The notes beneath the pieces were generated by a model. It made no database searches, was not told the DNA's origin, and was given only the letters and a program-made list of their open reading frames with translations. A stretch of DNA of 64,000 bases, from the NCBI RefSeq assembly GCF_000732725.1, contig NZ_JPNB01000003.1, positions 124,001 to 188,000 on the forward strand. The letters run 5' to 3'. The stretch comes from Kineothrix alysoides. Lineage in GTDB: Bacteria; Bacillota; Clostridia; Lachnospirales; Lachnospiraceae. Position 1 is the first letter of the stretch; each line of letters starts with the position of its first letter. Made by a program: the position numbers and the translations under genes. Shown here piece by piece: positions 40,637-49,534 of this stretch.

Positions 40637-42210
40637 CAACCATTGTTAGATTTTTGGCCTAACTTTTGGGGGTCGGTCCAATTTGTGGCGTTGTTTTTAT
40701 TTCTTTTTATACCATTTTTCCTATGAAAATTTAACAATGACAGCACTACATATACAGTACAGCCCCAAGGCAGAATATTTCCTACATAAGGATATACTGT
40801 AAACCTCCCGCGTATCGGTATTTCTGAAACCATATTCATGCTTTCGGAAGTATAGTAGTCACTGCGTGACAGAATCCTCCCACTATAATCGGCAGCGATA
40901 GAAATGCCCATATTGGTTTGGCGTACCACAGCGCAACCGTTTTCAATTCCTCGTACAATCGCTGTCTTTATCGCAATAGGCGACATTTCTTTCCAGTCTG
41001 AGGCGGGAACCATGATAATATCCACATTATCCCTTCCCGCCTGATTAACCAAATCAGAAGAAGCCATATCAGAACAAATAAAAGAGGTCAGCCTGCCAAA
41101 TTCAGATGGGAAATCCTGCATTTTCCCTGTGCCCTCAACGCATAGCTCACCAGGGGAGCGCACCGTTTTGAAAAACTCCGATAAAATCTCACCTTGAGGG
41201 TTAAAAGCCACCACCTTATTGTCTTTATATTTTTCATAAGGAGTTTTCGTCAAAAGTGAAATAACCAAATATATATTTTGTTGTTTGGCTATCTCTGCAG
41301 CATGTGTAATAAGACGAGCCTCGTCCTCTTGCATTACAGCACCGTTTAACTCCGACCAAAAGATGATCTTGGCACCGGCTTTGGCTTCTTCTATTGTTTT
41401 CTTGAACAACTCGTCGTGTACTTGTGACAGTTTTTTCTTTGTCGTCGCTAAGTTCTCAGCACTGAATGAATTGCTATAAAATACCTTATATACGTCATCG
41501 TCATTTTCAAGTAATTCTTTTACCGGTACAGTAATAGACGCAATACGAACCGTATTGCTCTTCGTTATAGGCAGATTTAACATAGCTATTCCGTACATGA
41601 ATACAAATCCCATAGCTATGGCATAGATAATAATTGCTTTTTTACTTTTTTGACCTTCGCGATGCTCACACAGCCATATTGCCACCGCTGATGTCCAATA
41701 CATAACGAAAATGATGCCGTAAACACCAAACAATGATGATAGGTTTATCAGCGTAAGGTTCTGATACTGCGTATAAACATCTGACAATCCTGCTAATATG
41801 GGATAAATTAAATATATAACATATTCCGCCGTTACCATCGCCGCAGAAAATAAAATGGTGACGGCAAAACAATCCTCGCTTCCGTTAAACTTTTGATATG
41901 CTATGTATGGAAATATTTTTATGCACGATGCCGTTATAGCTATAGCAAGGCAAGTCAACGGGCCCACACCGAGCACATTGATCCATTGTATAAAGAAGCC
42001 AATAATATAAATCAAGAAAATGATAAGCACCGGTTTTAATATTTCACCTTTTTTAAGTAAAGACAAAAATAAAAATGGATAAATCCATGCGAAAACAGGA
42101 ATTCCCCATTGACCGTTCGCCAAAATATAGCATAATGCGCAAACAACTATATACAAAGCCGTACCACTGTTTTTTATACTTATAATTTCAGGCCATATTG
42201 CCGCTTTCAT
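40621..42210 (-). CDS. Lnt-like apolipoprotein N-acyltransferase / nitrilase-domain membrane protein
   Basis: A 529-residue protein. About seven membrane segments (residues 15-205) are followed by a carbon-nitrogen hydrolase domain (about 220-470) with the nitrilase triad: Glu in WSELNG, Lys in FFKTVRSPGE, Cys in TSFICSDMASS. This is the architecture of Lnt, which N-acylates lipoproteins. The C-terminal 35 residues (KRNKNN..., charged) may come from fusion with the remnant downstream. Lnt is mainly proteobacterial; Firmicute homologues are unusual and may have another acyl or amide substrate. It follows a TetR gene by 13 nt, with AAAAGGAGTTAGTGT before the ATG. Confidence 0.82.
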   Translation of the reverse strand: MKAAIWPEIISIKNSGTALYIVVCALCYILANGQWGIPVFAWIYPFLFLSLLKKGEILKPVLIIFLIYIIGFFIQWINVLGVGPLTCLAIAITASCIKIFPYIAYQKFNGSEDCFAVTILFSAAMVTAEYVIYLIYPILAGLSDVYTQYQNLTLINLSSLFGVYGIIFVMYWTSAVAIWLCEHREGQKSKKAIIIYAIAMGFVFMYGIAMLNLPITKSNTVRIASITVPVKELLENDDDVYKVFYSNSFSAENLATTKKKLSQVHDELFKKTIEEAKAGAKIIFWSELNGAVMQEDEARLITHAAEIAKQQNIYLVISLLTKTPYEKYKDNKVVAFNPQGEILSEFFKTVRSPGELCVEGTGKMQDFPSEFGRLTSFICSDMASSDLVNQAGRDNVDIIMVPASDWKEMSPIAIKTAIVRGIENGCAVVRQTNMGISIAADYSGRILSRSDYYTSESMNMVSEIPIRGRFTVYPYVGNILPWGCTVYVVLSLLNFHRKNGIKRNKNNATNWTDPQKLGQKSNNGWQKGN

Positions 42211-42223
42211 ACACTAACTCCTT

Positions 42224-42796
42224 TTATATTGATAGTATGCTAAAGACTAAGCGCCGTATTTCCTCATTTGCATCGCCATTCTCTATGAAATTGATTCTTT
42301 GCAGAATCCCTGTAAGACCGCATACTACGAACAACGCAGTCAATTCGGGATCAGCAACCTTGAAAAAGCCAGCCTCGCATCCTTCTTTCACAAACCCGGT
42401 GATAGTTTGGTGCAATTTGCTGACAATCAGACCTTCCAATAAAGCAAAGTGCTTTGGATGATCAGGAGGGGCACTTTGGTACATCTTGGCTACTTCATAA
42501 AATCGGTTGTTGAATTGCTTCAAAAGAAACTCAAGCCTGTCCATAACAGGCATTTCTTTATCGCAGACTATTTTCTCTAAATCGACGACATAGTCATGCA
42601 GATATCTTTCATGCGCTTGTTCTATAAATTCTTCTTTTGTTTTAAAATAGTAATAGAATAAACCGGTCGCAACATCAGCTCTATTAACAACTTTCTGGAT
42701 TGATACATTTTTATCCCCACCTTGTAAAAATAGGTCGATGCCTATTTGTAACAGTTCTTCTTTTCGTTCTTCCGGGTCTTTGACCGTTCTGGACAT
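42224..42796 (-). CDS. TetR/AcrR family transcriptional regulator
   Basis: A 190-residue repressor: HTH with VVNRADVATGLFYYYFKTKEEF and a helical ligand domain. It is the first gene of an operon with the Lnt-like protein. Two 19-bp operators 30 bp apart lie directly upstream (42806-42824, 42836-42854). It probably represses its own operon; the ligand is unknown. Confidence 0.92.
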   Translation of the reverse strand: MSRTVKDPEERKEELLQIGIDLFLQGGDKNVSIQKVVNRADVATGLFYYYFKTKEEFIEQAHERYLHDYVVDLEKIVCDKEMPVMDRLEFLLKQFNNRFYEVAKMYQSAPPDHPKHFALLEGLIVSKLHQTITGFVKEGCEAGFFKVADPELTALFVVCGLTGILQRINFIENGDANEEIRRLVFSILSI

Positions 42797-42805
42797 GAAA
42801 TCACC

Positions 42806-42854
42806 TCACACTGAATATAGTTCAATGATATTGTGTCACACTGAACTATATTCA
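42806..42854. promoter_or_regulatory. Paired TetR operators before the tetR-lnt-like operon
   Basis: Two 19-bp sites, TCACACTGAA-(5 nt)-TTCA, at 42806-42824 and 42836-42854, are 30 bp apart (three helical turns). The inner parts CTGAATATAGTTCA and TGAACTATATTCAG are exact reverse complements, so the pair also forms one large palindrome. They lie 10-58 nt before the tetR start codon. Confidence 0.78.
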
Positions 42855-42882
42855 GTCAAGTATTTTCTGCTGCATTAGTGCA

Positions 42883-45237
42883 TTATTCCACTGACTTAAG
42901 CGCTTCTACCATGTTAAGCGTCAGTGCCTTACGGGATACAGATGCATTAACAAGGAAGGTCAAAGCACATATTGCTGTCAGTATAAGGCCAAGGCTTGGA
43001 AGACGCAGATACGGAGTATACGCAAAGGTTCCCGTGGAGGCAAGCCCAATATGGACACCCAGCAGAAAATGCCCCGCCGGTACCCCCATAAGCAGGCCCG
43101 CAAAGAGCTGCAGCATGTTATCATGCCGGATAAAAGACTTGATTTCCCTATCCCGGTACCCGATAACTTTCAAGGTTGCATATTCCCTGCTGCGCTCGGT
43201 AAAGCTTAGTATCCCAAGATTATAAAGGATGATAGTGCTCAGTAAAAACGCGCCTGCCATCAGCATAATAATTACTACAAGAACACTACTTGTTGCCTCG
43301 TCCGCCTGTTCCAACTGCTCTGCCAGTGTAGTGGATTCGTTTACATAGCTTAGTTTTTCCGCATCTTTAGAAGTACTCGCCTCTCTCGTGAACAATACAT
43401 TAGGGCGGAATGTGCCGCCTGACATTTCCCAGAAAGCGGAAGAAAGGAACACGCCTTGCGGCGCCGCTACAGAAACGATATGCTCCACCTTCACGGTCAT
43501 ATAGCTGTTCTGCCCAGCGATGCGAAGCTGAAGAGCATCGTTTTCCCGGACATTTAATTCCTTCGCTAATTTCTCAGAAACTGCTGCACCTTCATTGGAG
43601 AGAGCGACGCGATTGCCGTCTGCATCCTCCAGATGAATGAAATATCCATCCCCATATATTTGTATCACCGCGTTGCTTCTGCTTTTCGAAGTACGGATAT
43701 CGACAGAGTTTTCCTGCACCCATTGCACATCTCCATTCGTCCGCTCATATAATTCTTCCCTGTCTTCTTCGGTCGCCTCTGCTTTCAAGGAAATACGTGC
43801 ACCGTAGTCAAACTGTGTCCCATAAAGCCTCTCGTTGACATAATTCAAAGAGTCATATAGTCCAACGCTGTCCATAAGAAGCGCCGTACTTCCGGCGATT
43901 CCTATGATTCCAATAATCATCCTCGCCTTGTTCTGCGCAGTAGCCCGAAGCGTCCACTTCCACTCATAGGAGAGCATATTCCAAAAGCCGGTAAAACGCT
44001 CTGCGAAGATTTTTCCGCGTTTTTTAGGCGGCTCCTCCCTCATGGTAAAAACAGGCATTCCCTGCGTTCCTCTTCTGCTGGCCCATAGAGCGGTAGCAGA
44101 GCACAGCAACACCACCCCTGCCAATATAACATAAGAAATAATCGAATTTCTGACCCTCCATTCCGGTACGGAATAAAATTTCTTCTGAAGCGAAAGCAAG
44201 GCTTCGGAAATGGTAGGAGGCGCTGCAAAAAGTCCTGCAATTCCCCCGAGCAAACTTACCCAGAAGCCATACAAAAGATAATGCAGGCGAATTTTCCAGT
44301 TCTGATAGCCCAGAGCTTTCAGTGTACCGATCTGGCTTCTCTGTATTTCGATCATGCGCTTCATCGTCGTCTGCATCGTTAGCATTGCTAACAGTATGAG
44401 CACCGCGGAAAATAAAACGGTCATGCTCCTTAGCTGTCTGAATTTATCCGTGAAGTCCGATATTCCTTTGAAATCCGAACGTTCAAAATAGGCAGCATAT
44501 GCTGCACCAAGCTCCTCTTCCGCCCCAGAGCGTATCGCCTTTTTATCTTCGGCAAAGCGCTCCGATGTCTCTTCATTATCGTCTTTCAGGCTCTCATAGC
44601 GAATCTTAATTTGGTTATATTCCGGGACAGCACCCGTTAATCGCTGCATACTATCTAACGATATATACCCGTAACCATATTGCAGATGGTCTGGCATGAG
44701 GGACGATGGCGTACCCGTATAGCTCAAATATTCCGGGCTAAGTAAGGTTCCTTGTACCTCCAGCTCTACTTCCCGTCCGCCGTATTCTATCCTTATAACA
44801 TCTCCAGGCCTGATTCGATGTTCTTTCGAAAATTCCTCATATAGCCAGATGCCATCTCCTTTCGGAAGGTAGCTTTCCCCCTGAACCGTTTCAGGCATGG
44901 ATATTTCATTCACATTAGAAGCCATCAGCAGAACGTTCGAATGTTTTTCCCCATAGCTCATCTCACCGGTCAGACTCGATACCGCCTGAACGTTTTCAAC
45001 GCCAGACAATCCGTTGATTTTTTGAACATCTTCTTCTTTTATTCCGTGGCCTTGTACCCACGCATCCGCAGTATTACTTTCTTCAAGCCATTCCTCCCCA
45101 TAATCCAGCATGCCGTACCATACGCCTTCCAGCCCGGCATAGAGAAATATAGCAAAAAGCGACATAAGGAACACCGCAATAAATTGTACCTTCATATTCC
45201 AAAGATCTCTTAGCATTTTCTTCATAAGATATAACAT
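42883..45237 (-). CDS. FtsX-like ABC transporter permease (MacB type)
   Basis: A 784-residue permease with two FtsX-like halves. There is an N-terminal membrane segment, a large extracellular domain (about 40-270), three membrane helices, a central helix, a second extracellular domain (about 440-640) and three C-terminal helices. It is of the duplicated type found in Gram-positive macrolide or peptide exporters and lipoprotein-like extrusion systems. The start at 45237 is 1 nt behind the ATPase stop codon; a longer frame lies inside the ATPase gene. With its ATPase and TetR it forms an inducible export or resistance unit. Confidence 0.88.
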   Translation of the reverse strand: MLYLMKKMLRDLWNMKVQFIAVFLMSLFAIFLYAGLEGVWYGMLDYGEEWLEESNTADAWVQGHGIKEEDVQKINGLSGVENVQAVSSLTGEMSYGEKHSNVLLMASNVNEISMPETVQGESYLPKGDGIWLYEEFSKEHRIRPGDVIRIEYGGREVELEVQGTLLSPEYLSYTGTPSSLMPDHLQYGYGYISLDSMQRLTGAVPEYNQIKIRYESLKDDNEETSERFAEDKKAIRSGAEEELGAAYAAYFERSDFKGISDFTDKFRQLRSMTVLFSAVLILLAMLTMQTTMKRMIEIQRSQIGTLKALGYQNWKIRLHYLLYGFWVSLLGGIAGLFAAPPTISEALLSLQKKFYSVPEWRVRNSIISYVILAGVVLLCSATALWASRRGTQGMPVFTMREEPPKKRGKIFAERFTGFWNMLSYEWKWTLRATAQNKARMIIGIIGIAGSTALLMDSVGLYDSLNYVNERLYGTQFDYGARISLKAEATEEDREELYERTNGDVQWVQENSVDIRTSKSRSNAVIQIYGDGYFIHLEDADGNRVALSNEGAAVSEKLAKELNVRENDALQLRIAGQNSYMTVKVEHIVSVAAPQGVFLSSAFWEMSGGTFRPNVLFTREASTSKDAEKLSYVNESTTLAEQLEQADEATSSVLVVIIMLMAGAFLLSTIILYNLGILSFTERSREYATLKVIGYRDREIKSFIRHDNMLQLFAGLLMGVPAGHFLLGVHIGLASTGTFAYTPYLRLPSLGLILTAICALTFLVNASVSRKALTLNMVEALKSVE

Positions 45238-45238
45238 A

Positions 45239-45940
45239 TCACCACACCACCTGTTCCATAGAGATAGGGTTGTCATTTACCTGAATTCCTTCGATTTTAC
45301 CGTCTTTTAAGCGGATTACCTTATCCGCGGCAGGAGCAATTGCTGCGTTATGAGTAACTATGACCACCGTTTTTCCGTATTCCCTGGACATTCTTTTTAG
45401 CAAACTCAAAATCATCTTGCCGGTTTCGCTGTCCAATGCTCCGGTGGGCTCGTCACAAAGGAGGATTTTGGGATTCTTTACTAACGCCCTCGCGATTGCC
45501 ACACGCTGCAGCTCCCCGCCGGACATCTCTGCGGGAAAATGTTTCATGCGCTTTTCTAATCCTACCGCTTTCATCATTTCTGCTGCCTCAAAAGGATTCC
45601 TTCCGATTCGTGCCGCCATATTCACATTTTCATAAGCGTTTAGCGTAGGAATAAGATTGTAAAACTGAAAAACAAAGCCTACATCTGTTCTGCGATAATC
45701 GGTGAGCTTCGCACCGGAAAAGCCAGTAATATCCATTCCGTCCATAACGATCTGCCCGCCGTCCGACCGATCCATACCTCCGAGCAGATTCAGCAGCGTA
45801 CTTTTCCCTGATCCGCTGGGTCCGAGAATGACAGCAAACTGTTTCTCCTTAATATCGAAGCTCACGCCGCATAACGCCCGCACCTCATCGTTTCCCGTCT
45901 GATAAGTTCTTTTCACATTTTGAAAGTTTAAATATTCCAT
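45239..45940 (-). CDS. ABC transporter ATPase (MacB/LolD type)
   Basis: A 233-residue ATPase: Walker A GPSGSGKST, Q-loop in FVFQFYNLIPTLNAYEN, signature MSGGELQRVAIARAL, Walker B ILLCDEPTGALD and VTHNAAI. It pairs with the FtsX-like permease. The ATG at 45940 has AGGAGG 8 nt upstream and is chosen over 45982 and 45988, because those would overlap the operator. Confidence 0.93.
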   Translation of the reverse strand: MEYLNFQNVKRTYQTGNDEVRALCGVSFDIKEKQFAVILGPSGSGKSTLLNLLGGMDRSDGGQIVMDGMDITGFSGAKLTDYRRTDVGFVFQFYNLIPTLNAYENVNMAARIGRNPFEAAEMMKAVGLEKRMKHFPAEMSGGELQRVAIARALVKNPKILLCDEPTGALDSETGKMILSLLKRMSREYGKTVVIVTHNAAIAPAADKVIRLKDGKIEGIQVNDNPISMEQVVW

Positions 45941-45969
45941 TGTCATATCCTCCTCATTTTTTATTTTTA

Positions 45970-45988
45970 TTGAAAGAACGTCGTTCAA
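45970..45988. promoter_or_regulatory. TetR operator before the ABC exporter genes
   Basis: A 19-bp site with the perfect palindrome GAACG-T-CGTTC in its centre. It differs from the site before the TetR gene (46712-46730) at only two positions, so the TetR protein encoded at 46069-46695 very likely controls the exporter directly. Confidence 0.82.
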
Positions 45989-46006
45989 TAAAATCTTAAA
46001 ATATAT

Positions 46007-46044
46007 GCCAATCCTCCATTCAAAGAATGATTGCCGGGATTGGC
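46007..46044 (-). terminator. Hairpin between tetR and the exporter genes
   Basis: GCCAATCC (46007-46014) pairs with GGATTGGC (46037-46044), with an inner CATTC/GAATG pair. It may partly terminate the tetR transcript before the exporter promoter. The T-run is weak. Confidence 0.5.
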
Positions 46045-46068
46045 AAACTTTTATTTGAGATTCTTGTC

Positions 46069-46695
46069 CTATGCTTCGTCTTCCTTCAGTGCCTCCTTCA
46101 GCAAATTCTCCGAAATTCCAAGAAAACGTGCGATAAAAGGAATGAAATGTCCAATGTCAAACGAAGAGTCTCTTACATCACTGTTATGCACCAGTCCATG
46201 ACAGCCGTGAATGATGAACAGCGACATCGGATATGCCGTATTCTCATCAATGCCGGAATCTGCCGGGATGATGCCCTCCGCTTTCGCCTCCAGCATAAAT
46301 CGGGATACCGGTTCTGCCATCCCTGTCAATAAGTCGAAGGCTGTCATCGTCTCATAGGCTATGCTTTCAGGATTGCTGAAGGTCCTGTAGTAATCACGGA
46401 TTCCGCTTTCAATCAGACAAAACAACTCTTTAAAACGAAGCATGACCGGCTTATCAGTATCTCCCAATATTACCGCTCTCTTGGCAATCTCGGCTTTACC
46501 CATCTGCCTCATAGCTTCATTATATATTTCCTGTTTGGACTCGAAATAATAATAGAACATGCCGGGATGTCCGTTGACAACTTTCAGTATGTCCCTTACG
46601 GATACCGACTCGTACCCCTTTTCCATAAATAGGGCTAAAGCGGCGTCTATAAGCTCTTGTCTTCTTATTTCTGGGGGCTTCGATACTCTCGCCAT
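46069..46695 (-). CDS. TetR/AcrR family regulator of the ABC exporter
   Basis: A 208-residue repressor: HTH with RDILKVVNGHPGMFYYYFES and a helical ligand domain. It has its own perfect consensus promoter, and its operator sequence is repeated before the exporter ATPase gene. This defines a compact regulon of autoregulation plus exporter control. GAAGGAGTGAG precedes the ATG. Confidence 0.92.
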   Translation of the reverse strand: MARVSKPPEIRRQELIDAALALFMEKGYESVSVRDILKVVNGHPGMFYYYFESKQEIYNEAMRQMGKAEIAKRAVILGDTDKPVMLRFKELFCLIESGIRDYYRTFSNPESIAYETMTAFDLLTGMAEPVSRFMLEAKAEGIIPADSGIDENTAYPMSLFIIHGCHGLVHNSDVRDSSFDIGHFIPFIARFLGISENLLKEALKEDEA

Positions 46696-46711
46696 AAACT
46701 CACTCCTTCGC

Positions 46712-46763
46712 TTGACAGAACATCGTTCAATTAAATTATATGACTGAAAATTTTATTTGTCAA
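46712..46763 (-). promoter_or_regulatory. Consensus promoter and operator of the exporter regulator gene
   Basis: On the minus strand TTGACA (46763-46758) and TATAAT (46740-46735), both perfect, are 17 nt apart. The operator (46712-46730, core GAACATCGTTC) covers the transcription start, so binding would block initiation. Confidence 0.85.
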
Positions 46764-46768
46764 TCTAT

Positions 46769-47380
46769 TTAAATTACGGATACATACCGGTTATTCTCTA
46801 TATAGAACCTCCACAGATACTCCTTCGCCTCCTCGGCATAATCGATGCCTACCCGTTTGGATTGTACGATTCCGAAGTCCTGTGTCTCCCCTTCCTCTAC
46901 ATAAAGCACATCGCCGCATAAATCTGCGCCTGTTTTCCCTCTGTCGATGGAAAGTGCCGCACAAAGCTTGCCCGGACCATTAGTCAGCGCTTTTTCCTGA
47001 CTCCGATTCAACCCGGCATACTCCTTTTTAAATCTGTTTCGGGCCATGATGTCCAGCCCTTCTACAGGCTCCGCCGCCCTGATCAGCACGGCTTGAGGAA
47101 CTCCTTCCTCTCTCGTAACTGTATTGAAACAGTTGTGCATTCCATATATAAAAAATACATAGGCAAATCCCGGACCGCCATACATGACCTCCACTCTCGG
47201 TGTACGTCTTCCTCCATAAGAATGGGCCGCTTTATCCAGGACTCCCATATAGGCTTCTGTCTCCACGATTTTGGCCGCAACCCTCTGCCCGTCCACCTCA
47301 TGCACGATAATCTTCCCAAGAAGCTCCTTGGCCACAACGACGGAATCTCTATTATAAAATTCTCTGTCCAGCTTTTTCAT
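46769..47380 (-). CDS. DNA-3-methyladenine glycosylase (AAG/MPG family)
   Basis: A 203-residue base-excision repair glycosylase of the AAG type: KIVETEAYMG carries the catalytic Glu, and YGMHNCFNTVT, VLIRAAEP and LTNGPGKLCAALSID are family blocks. It removes alkylated and deaminated purines from DNA. The ATG at 47380 with GGAG 9 nt upstream is preferred over the one at 47395. Confidence 0.94.
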   Translation of the reverse strand: MKKLDREFYNRDSVVVAKELLGKIIVHEVDGQRVAAKIVETEAYMGVLDKAAHSYGGRRTPRVEVMYGGPGFAYVFFIYGMHNCFNTVTREEGVPQAVLIRAAEPVEGLDIMARNRFKKEYAGLNRSQEKALTNGPGKLCAALSIDRGKTGADLCGDVLYVEEGETQDFGIVQSKRVGIDYAEEAKEYLWRFYIENNRYVSVI

Positions 47381-47515
47381 CCTGTTTTTCTCCATTTTCT
47401 ATCCGAAAATCTACGTTATTTATCATACCCCATCTTCCGCCCGCAAACCAGTACCCTGCGGGGAATATCCGCATATCATATAAAAGAATAAAAAGCTGCT
47501 TTACCCGGAGGAACT

Positions 47516-48058
47516 ATGGAATTCAGAGAAAGCCGTACTTATAGAAATTTACTCAGAGTTTATGAAGAAGAATTGATGTTCAGCTCCAGATTCGCGCTAT
47601 ACGGAGAAATCGCCCAGACGGACGGCTACATCACAATCTCCAGGCTCTATAATACCCTTTCCGGTCAGGATCTCGAGCATGCGCGCATTTGGCTGCGGGC
47701 TATCTACGAAGGAACCCTTCCAAGCACCGCCACCAATCTCATCGAATCCGCCAATGCGGAATATGCTATCGCTGGAAACCAGTATCAGGAATATGTACAG
47801 ATAGCAAGAGAGGAAGGCTTCGACCATATCGCCGCCCTATTTGCCGGGGTAGCCAATATAGACTACAATCACGCCACACTGCTCCAGCAGCAATACGATA
47901 ACGTCGTTTCCGGTCAGGTCTTCTGCAAGCCTGAGGAAATCGTATGGGTCTGCATGCAGTGCGGAAATATTATGTCCGGCCTCTGCGCTCCGGAAATCTG
48001 TCCGGTCTGCGGCTTCCCGCAAGGATATTACAGACCGCTGAACAGTTGTCCTTATTAG
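47516..48058 (+). CDS. Rubrerythrin-like ferritin/rubredoxin protein
   Basis: A 180-residue protein. The four-helix diiron domain (about 10-130) has carboxylate/histidine ligands in YEEELMFSSRF, EHARIW, ESANAEYAIA and DYNHATLL. A C-terminal rubredoxin-like knuckle follows with CMQCGNI and CPVCGFP. It reduces hydrogen peroxide in anaerobes. GGAGGAACT precedes the ATG. It is convergent with the LysE gene (2-nt gap). Confidence 0.9.
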   Translation: MEFRESRTYRNLLRVYEEELMFSSRFALYGEIAQTDGYITISRLYNTLSGQDLEHARIWLRAIYEGTLPSTATNLIESANAEYAIAGNQYQEYVQIAREEGFDHIAALFAGVANIDYNHATLLQQQYDNVVSGQVFCKPEEIVWVCMQCGNIMSGLCAPEICPVCGFPQGYYRPLNSCPY

Positions 48059-48059
48059 A

Positions 48060-48644
48060 TCATTTAATCATACTGTAAATACATTCTAACAATGAAAGTG
48101 CCAATACAACGTTTATAATCCTGTAATGCTTTTGGTAGACCCGCTGTATCAGCATGCCCATGCCGATCCACGACACGGTTGCTATCGTCCCCATGGAAGC
48201 GATGATAAGCCCGAAGAAGAACAAAATGGGAAAAGCATTGCTGTAATCGGTGACATAACCGGTAAGGGAGGTAATGCCAAATAAGTATATCTTCACATTG
48301 ATAAATTGCAGCAAAAATCCCTTAAAAAAGGAGGCAGACTTTTCAGTCTTGCTTTCCTCCGGCTTGCTAAGCACGATATGTACGGCAAGCCATAGAATAT
48401 AGGCTGCTCCGATATATTTCATAAAGTCCAGGGCATCCGGCAGAAAGGTGCTGACACCATAAACGAATATTGCGCAAGCGGTCTGCACTACATAGTAGCC
48501 TGTGAAAATACCTAAAAATAAAGGGCGCCCTTTACGGAGACCATAGTTTGTCGTTGTATTGAGAGCCAGAATATTGCCGGGGCCCGGAGTGAAGGCATTA
48601 ATTACAGCATAAATAAAAAAGTTTCCTAAGACATATCCAGACAT
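48060..48644 (-). CDS. LysE family translocator
   Basis: A 194-residue exporter with six membrane helices and the conserved NAFTPGPGNILALNTTTNYG near the N-terminus. The family exports amino acids or their derivatives. AAAGGATTG precedes the ATG at 48644. Alternating GTTAT/ATAAC half-sites at 48722-48748 in the upstream gap may be a regulator site. Confidence 0.88.
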   Translation of the reverse strand: MSGYVLGNFFIYAVINAFTPGPGNILALNTTTNYGLRKGRPLFLGIFTGYYVVQTACAIFVYGVSTFLPDALDFMKYIGAAYILWLAVHIVLSKPEESKTEKSASFFKGFLLQFINVKIYLFGITSLTGYVTDYSNAFPILFFFGLIIASMGTIATVSWIGMGMLIQRVYQKHYRIINVVLALSLLECIYSMIK

Positions 48645-48976
48645 TGTATTTTCAATCCTTTCGGGAATTATGTGTTTTTTTATTATATCATAGCTCTTGT
48701 TCATATTGGAAATACGTTTATGTTATCCTCGCTATAACATTAAGTTATCGCTGTGTCTTAATTATTCCTAAAAAAGGGCGGAAACCATGTTCCGGATCGT
48801 TTCCATTAAAATTGAAAATCTGCCATTAAGAAGATTGCAATGAGAGTTTAGAACTTGCAATGAAGGCTCGACGTTCATATGGAAATCTTCACAATTTTAT
48901 GCTACACTATATCTGAATTTATATTCATATCTGGATGTTATTCAATAAGATAAGTTCGTAATTGAAAGGATGAAAT

Positions 48977-49534
48977 ATGATTTATTTGGAAACTGACAGA
49001 TTAATTGTGAGGGACTATGTGGAAGAGGATTTCCTCTCCTATTACCGCTTAAAAAGCGATGAAAAGACAATGTATTATTTGCAAGATATCAAAATGGACA
49101 GTGAAGAGTCTGCACGAATCGATTTCGAGAAGGTCTTGGCAGACAGCAAGGAAGAAAAGAGGCGATTCTATTTTTTTCATGTAGAATCGAAGGATAAGCA
49201 CGAACCGGTGGGCAGTGCAGGGTATACGGTCACAGAATTTACTCCGGTTGGACAGCTTGTACATGCGGGATATTTCAGCTTCCCGACGTTCTGGAACAGC
49301 GGATATATCACGGAGGCTTTTGCCGGGATTATCGAATTCGCCTTTGCGGAAAACAATGTATATAGAATTGCGACCGGATGTCTGAAAGAAAATCTCCCTT
49401 CAGAACGGGTGATGCAAAAGTGCGGACTTATAAAAGAAGCCGAGCATTTAAACAGCGAATGGCATGACGGGAATATGAAAACCCGGGTGGAATACCGCCT
49501 GTTAAAAGAAGAATGGCTTAATAAACAGTTCTAA
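48977..49534 (+). CDS. GNAT family N-acetyltransferase (RimJ/RimL type)
   Basis: A 185-residue acetyltransferase: LETDRLIVRDYVEEDF at the start, FWNSGYITEAF as acetyl-CoA loop, LPSERVMQKCGLIKEAE near the end. The gap before it (48645-48976) holds the LysE promoter region and a weak GGAAAC/GTTTCC hairpin. Its stop codon overlaps that of the convergent Gx transporter-like gene. Confidence 0.88.
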   Translation: MIYLETDRLIVRDYVEEDFLSYYRLKSDEKTMYYLQDIKMDSEESARIDFEKVLADSKEEKRRFYFFHVESKDKHEPVGSAGYTVTEFTPVGQLVHAGYFSFPTFWNSGYITEAFAGIIEFAFAENNVYRIATGCLKENLPSERVMQKCGLIKEAEHLNSEWHDGNMKTRVEYRLLKEEWLNKQF

